23,448 bases of DNA from Lawsonibacter sp. Its GTDB lineage: Bacteria > Bacillota > Clostridia > Oscillospirales > Oscillospiraceae. Shown one piece after another: positions 21,535-23,448 of the stretch; the first letter of the stretch is position 1; every line of letters starts with the position of its first letter. Below the pieces are notes generated by a model. It had not been told where the DNA came from. It did not search any database and saw only the letters and a program-made list of their open reading frames with translations. Position numbers and translations under genes: made by a program. The stretch lies in NCBI GenBank assembly GCA_022793355.1, contig JAAWCR010000044.1, positions 1 to 23,448 on the forward strand, read 5' to 3'.

Positions 21535-22533
21535 ATGATGCTAAATCCAAAATTCGAGCTATCTATGACACTAAACACAAACAAATTTCAAAGGGTTTTC
21601 GATAATTGTTGCAATAAGTCCTTATGCTTGGAAGAACTTGATAATGGTGAGTATGCAGACCGCTCATTGGCCGCAAAGGGTATCACGGTCATTTTCCGGG
21701 ATAGCCAATATAAGAAGAAGGTGCGCTTGCTTGTCAATCCATGTGTGGCGCTGGATGACCCATCCGACATAGACAGACTGATTCGCAAGCTGGATAAGCA
21801 TATCTTTGAACACTTTGACCGTAGATACACGCTGAACGATTTTATTTTGTCTGGCATGACCATCACCGGAGACATTGACGTTGGTAGCCGAGTAAACGTC
21901 TGCAACTATTTGAAGGTCATACGCCGGGTAGGGAGGGTGAAGGGATTTTCCCCAATCTGCTATGAATGTTTCGATGATAAAGCCAGCTTTTGCCTGAGCG
22001 GAAACAGTAATGACACGGATTTTCTTTTGTATGGTTTGGAGAAGTTTGTTGCAGACCAACTACGAAGTGCAGATGCAGGACAAAAGAAGTTACAAACGGC
22101 AGGTGAGCAGACCAAAGGAATCCTCCGGGCAGAGGTGCGGCTGACGAAACAAGAGGCCATCCGAGAGTATACAGATACCACGGATACGTCCGACCAAATT
22201 GTGGAGATGATGAAGAACAGCAAGGAGATTTTTATAGAAATATTCGCACGAGTCGTTCCCTTTGGGGACTTTTACAAGATGGATGCCGCTGTCGAGATCG
22301 TTCGTAGCGAGGTCAAAGATCATGTCATGCGAAGAAAGATGCTGCGGCTTTTGGCGCTGATTCCAGAGAAGAAGTCCCTACACCTTGCTCAGAAGGCTAT
22401 GAACTGCCGAGACATAGAGAAGGTCATGGACACCTTTGCTAAGTTATGTTTGTCACCAGTGACTATCAGCAAGCGTCATGAGGTCAAGCAACTGGAATGT
22501 CTGTATGAGTACATATTAGGCAAGAAACAATAG
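21535..22533 (+). CDS. Unrecognised protein, possibly replication-initiator-like
   Basis: A 332-residue protein starting ten bases after GGAGG. The middle part, GFSPICYECFDDKASFCLSG followed by LYGLEKFVADQL and ILRAEVRLTKQEAI, recalls rolling-circle/phage replication initiators, in which a conserved strand reading L-R-x-E-V-R-L-x-K precedes the catalytic region. I see no definite HUH (His-hydrophobic-His) motif, so the call is weak. The C-terminal third is helical and lysine-rich and could bind DNA. It lies 13 bases before the next gene and likely shares its transcript. Confidence 0.55.
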   Translation: MMLNPKFELSMTLNTNKFQRVFDNCCNKSLCLEELDNGEYADRSLAAKGITVIFRDSQYKKKVRLLVNPCVALDDPSDIDRLIRKLDKHIFEHFDRRYTLNDFILSGMTITGDIDVGSRVNVCNYLKVIRRVGRVKGFSPICYECFDDKASFCLSGNSNDTDFLLYGLEKFVADQLRSADAGQKKLQTAGEQTKGILRAEVRLTKQEAIREYTDTTDTSDQIVEMMKNSKEIFIEIFARVVPFGDFYKMDAAVEIVRSEVKDHVMRRKMLRLLALIPEKKSLHLAQKAMNCRDIEKVMDTFAKLCLSPVTISKRHEVKQLECLYEYILGKKQ

Positions 22534-22546
22534 GCGGGTGTGAAAA

Positions 22547-23221
22547 ATGTTTGGAGAGGTAAGCTGTGCTAGGGATTCAGCAAGCGTTTTAGAGGAACGA
22601 AAACTTTTACAGCAGTTGGTGTCTCTTGGGGTGGGCTATCCCTATGGAAAATCATGGTTTTCTAAAGCGGCTATCACGGATACGAATACGCTGCAATGTC
22701 AAATTTCAAGGGAGTTATATTCCCGGAAATATTCGGATGCCGGTAGTATAATTCGGGAGATCAAAGACCGTATCCGAAATGGGGATGATGGGTATTACTT
22801 TCTTGATTTGGACAAAGGCCGCATACTTGCTAAAGGGCAGCATCCAATAGAGGACATGATCGTTGACTTTACCATATCGGGTGCAGATGATAGGGTTCTG
22901 CTCCGAAGAAGAATAGGAGCCTGCCTACATAACGCAGGATTTTTGATTGTGCCGGATGCAGTATATTTCTTGTGGGAAAACAGAGTTTGTATGCCACTTA
23001 ACGAGTTCCATATGCTATCCTCCATCAGTTCAGAGGATACTTCCAAATCTGGCTTTGTGGTGGACTATGATGCTGTACAAAACAACAGACCGTTGGTTCT
23101 CTTTCCATGTGAAGAAAACAGCGACATCATACAATCCCAGTTAGATCATGATGACCGCTGCTGGACAGAGGAGCACGAGTCACTCATCGGGAACACTAGC
23201 TTTTACTGGAGGAATATATAG
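22547..23221 (+). CDS. Hypothetical protein
   Basis: A 224-residue protein of unknown function. It has a helical N-terminal region (RKLLQQLVSLGVGYPYGKSW), a basic helix-rich stretch at about 60-80 and an acidic C-terminus. There is no transmembrane segment and no motif that I recognise. It follows the putative initiator closely and precedes another gene of the same strand, so it is probably part of the same mobile-element module. Confidence 0.6.
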   Translation: MFGEVSCARDSASVLEERKLLQQLVSLGVGYPYGKSWFSKAAITDTNTLQCQISRELYSRKYSDAGSIIREIKDRIRNGDDGYYFLDLDKGRILAKGQHPIEDMIVDFTISGADDRVLLRRRIGACLHNAGFLIVPDAVYFLWENRVCMPLNEFHMLSSISSEDTSKSGFVVDYDAVQNNRPLVLFPCEENSDIIQSQLDHDDRCWTEEHESLIGNTSFYWRNI

Positions 23222-23233
23222 GAGGACGATTAT

Positions 23234-23448
23234 ATGCAGTTCAAAAATTATGCCCGTAAGACAGTAAGTTACGAAAAACAAATGCAAATTGCGGAGAATA
23301 AAGCAAAGGTAGAAATGACACTTGATCCTCTGCGCTCATATCTCCAATGCGCAAATATTTTTAATGTAGAGACTGACAGCTTATACAATCAGATTGCTTC
23401 CGTTGTTGACATTTCCAACAGGAGCAACTATTTTATTGACCAGCGGCA
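23234..23448 (+). CDS. Hypothetical protein, cut by window end
   Basis: Begins at ATG 23234, eight bases after AGGAGG, and stays open to the window end (71 codons). The visible part is polar and probably helical, starting MQFKNYARKTVSYEKQMQI. The function cannot be judged from the fragment. Confidence 0.6.
   Translation, partial: MQFKNYARKTVSYEKQMQIAENKAKVEMTLDPLRSYLQCANIFNVETDSLYNQIASVVDISNRSNYFIDQR

Noticed and set aside
1..23448. CRISPR array, tRNA or rRNA genes
   Set aside because: I looked for regularly spaced repeats, tRNA-like cloverleaf arms and rRNA stretches and saw none.

Overview
The window looks like chromosomal DNA of a strictly anaerobic gut Firmicute, most likely an Oscillospiraceae-type Clostridium relative. 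That is an inference from the lipoprotein-anchored ABC binding protein, strong AGGAGG ribosome sites, high GC in the catabolic genes, and IS3 plus conjugative-element-like neighbours. No rRNA or marker gene is present to prove it.

Three regions can be seen. (1) Positions 1-618: a decayed left edge with the C-terminal remnant of an IS3-family transposase and two hairpins that close the adjacent transcription units. (2) Positions 619-18162: one very long block of 20 genes, all on the minus strand, with a divergent LysR-type regulator at 18393-19334. In transcription order it reads: livK; a four-gene cassette of small proteins; livH and livM; a second, paralogous four-gene cassette; livG and livF; dhaK and dhaL; an MFS transporter; a histidine ammonia-lyase-like enzyme; and a three-subunit molybdenum hydroxylase (2Fe-2S, Mo and FAD subunits). 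Many genes touch or overlap by a few bases. (3) Positions 19335-23448: a lower-GC accessory region on the plus strand with a probable IS21-type remnant, unrecognised genes of the kind found on conjugative elements, a large inverted repeat and a possible replication-type protein.

The most interesting part is the doubled cassette. Each cassette has the order A-C-B-D. A and B are ~150-residue proteins that look cyclophilin-like. C and D are ~170-residue all-helical proteins sharing a terminal N-x-W ... WG-(V/L)-G motif. An A+C or B+D pair has the size and domain order (cyclophilin-like, then helical bundle) that I recall for the histidine-opine enzymes cucumopine/mikimopine synthase, which condense histidine with a 2-oxo acid by a Pictet-Spengler-type reaction. 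Here the two domains are separate genes, present four times, embedded inside a branched-chain-amino-acid-type ABC transporter operon and followed by a histidine ammonia-lyase homologue.

My working model, which is inference, is an uptake and degradation system for a histidine-derived heterocycle. LivKHMGF would import it, the A/B/C/D complexes would open (or make) the ring, the lyase would deaminate the released histidine or analogue, DhaKL would phosphorylate a short carbonyl or polyol fragment, and the molybdenum enzyme would hydroxylate or reduce an aromatic product. The LysR regulator has a textbook T-N11-A operator in the divergent promoter region and probably controls the whole block in response to the substrate.
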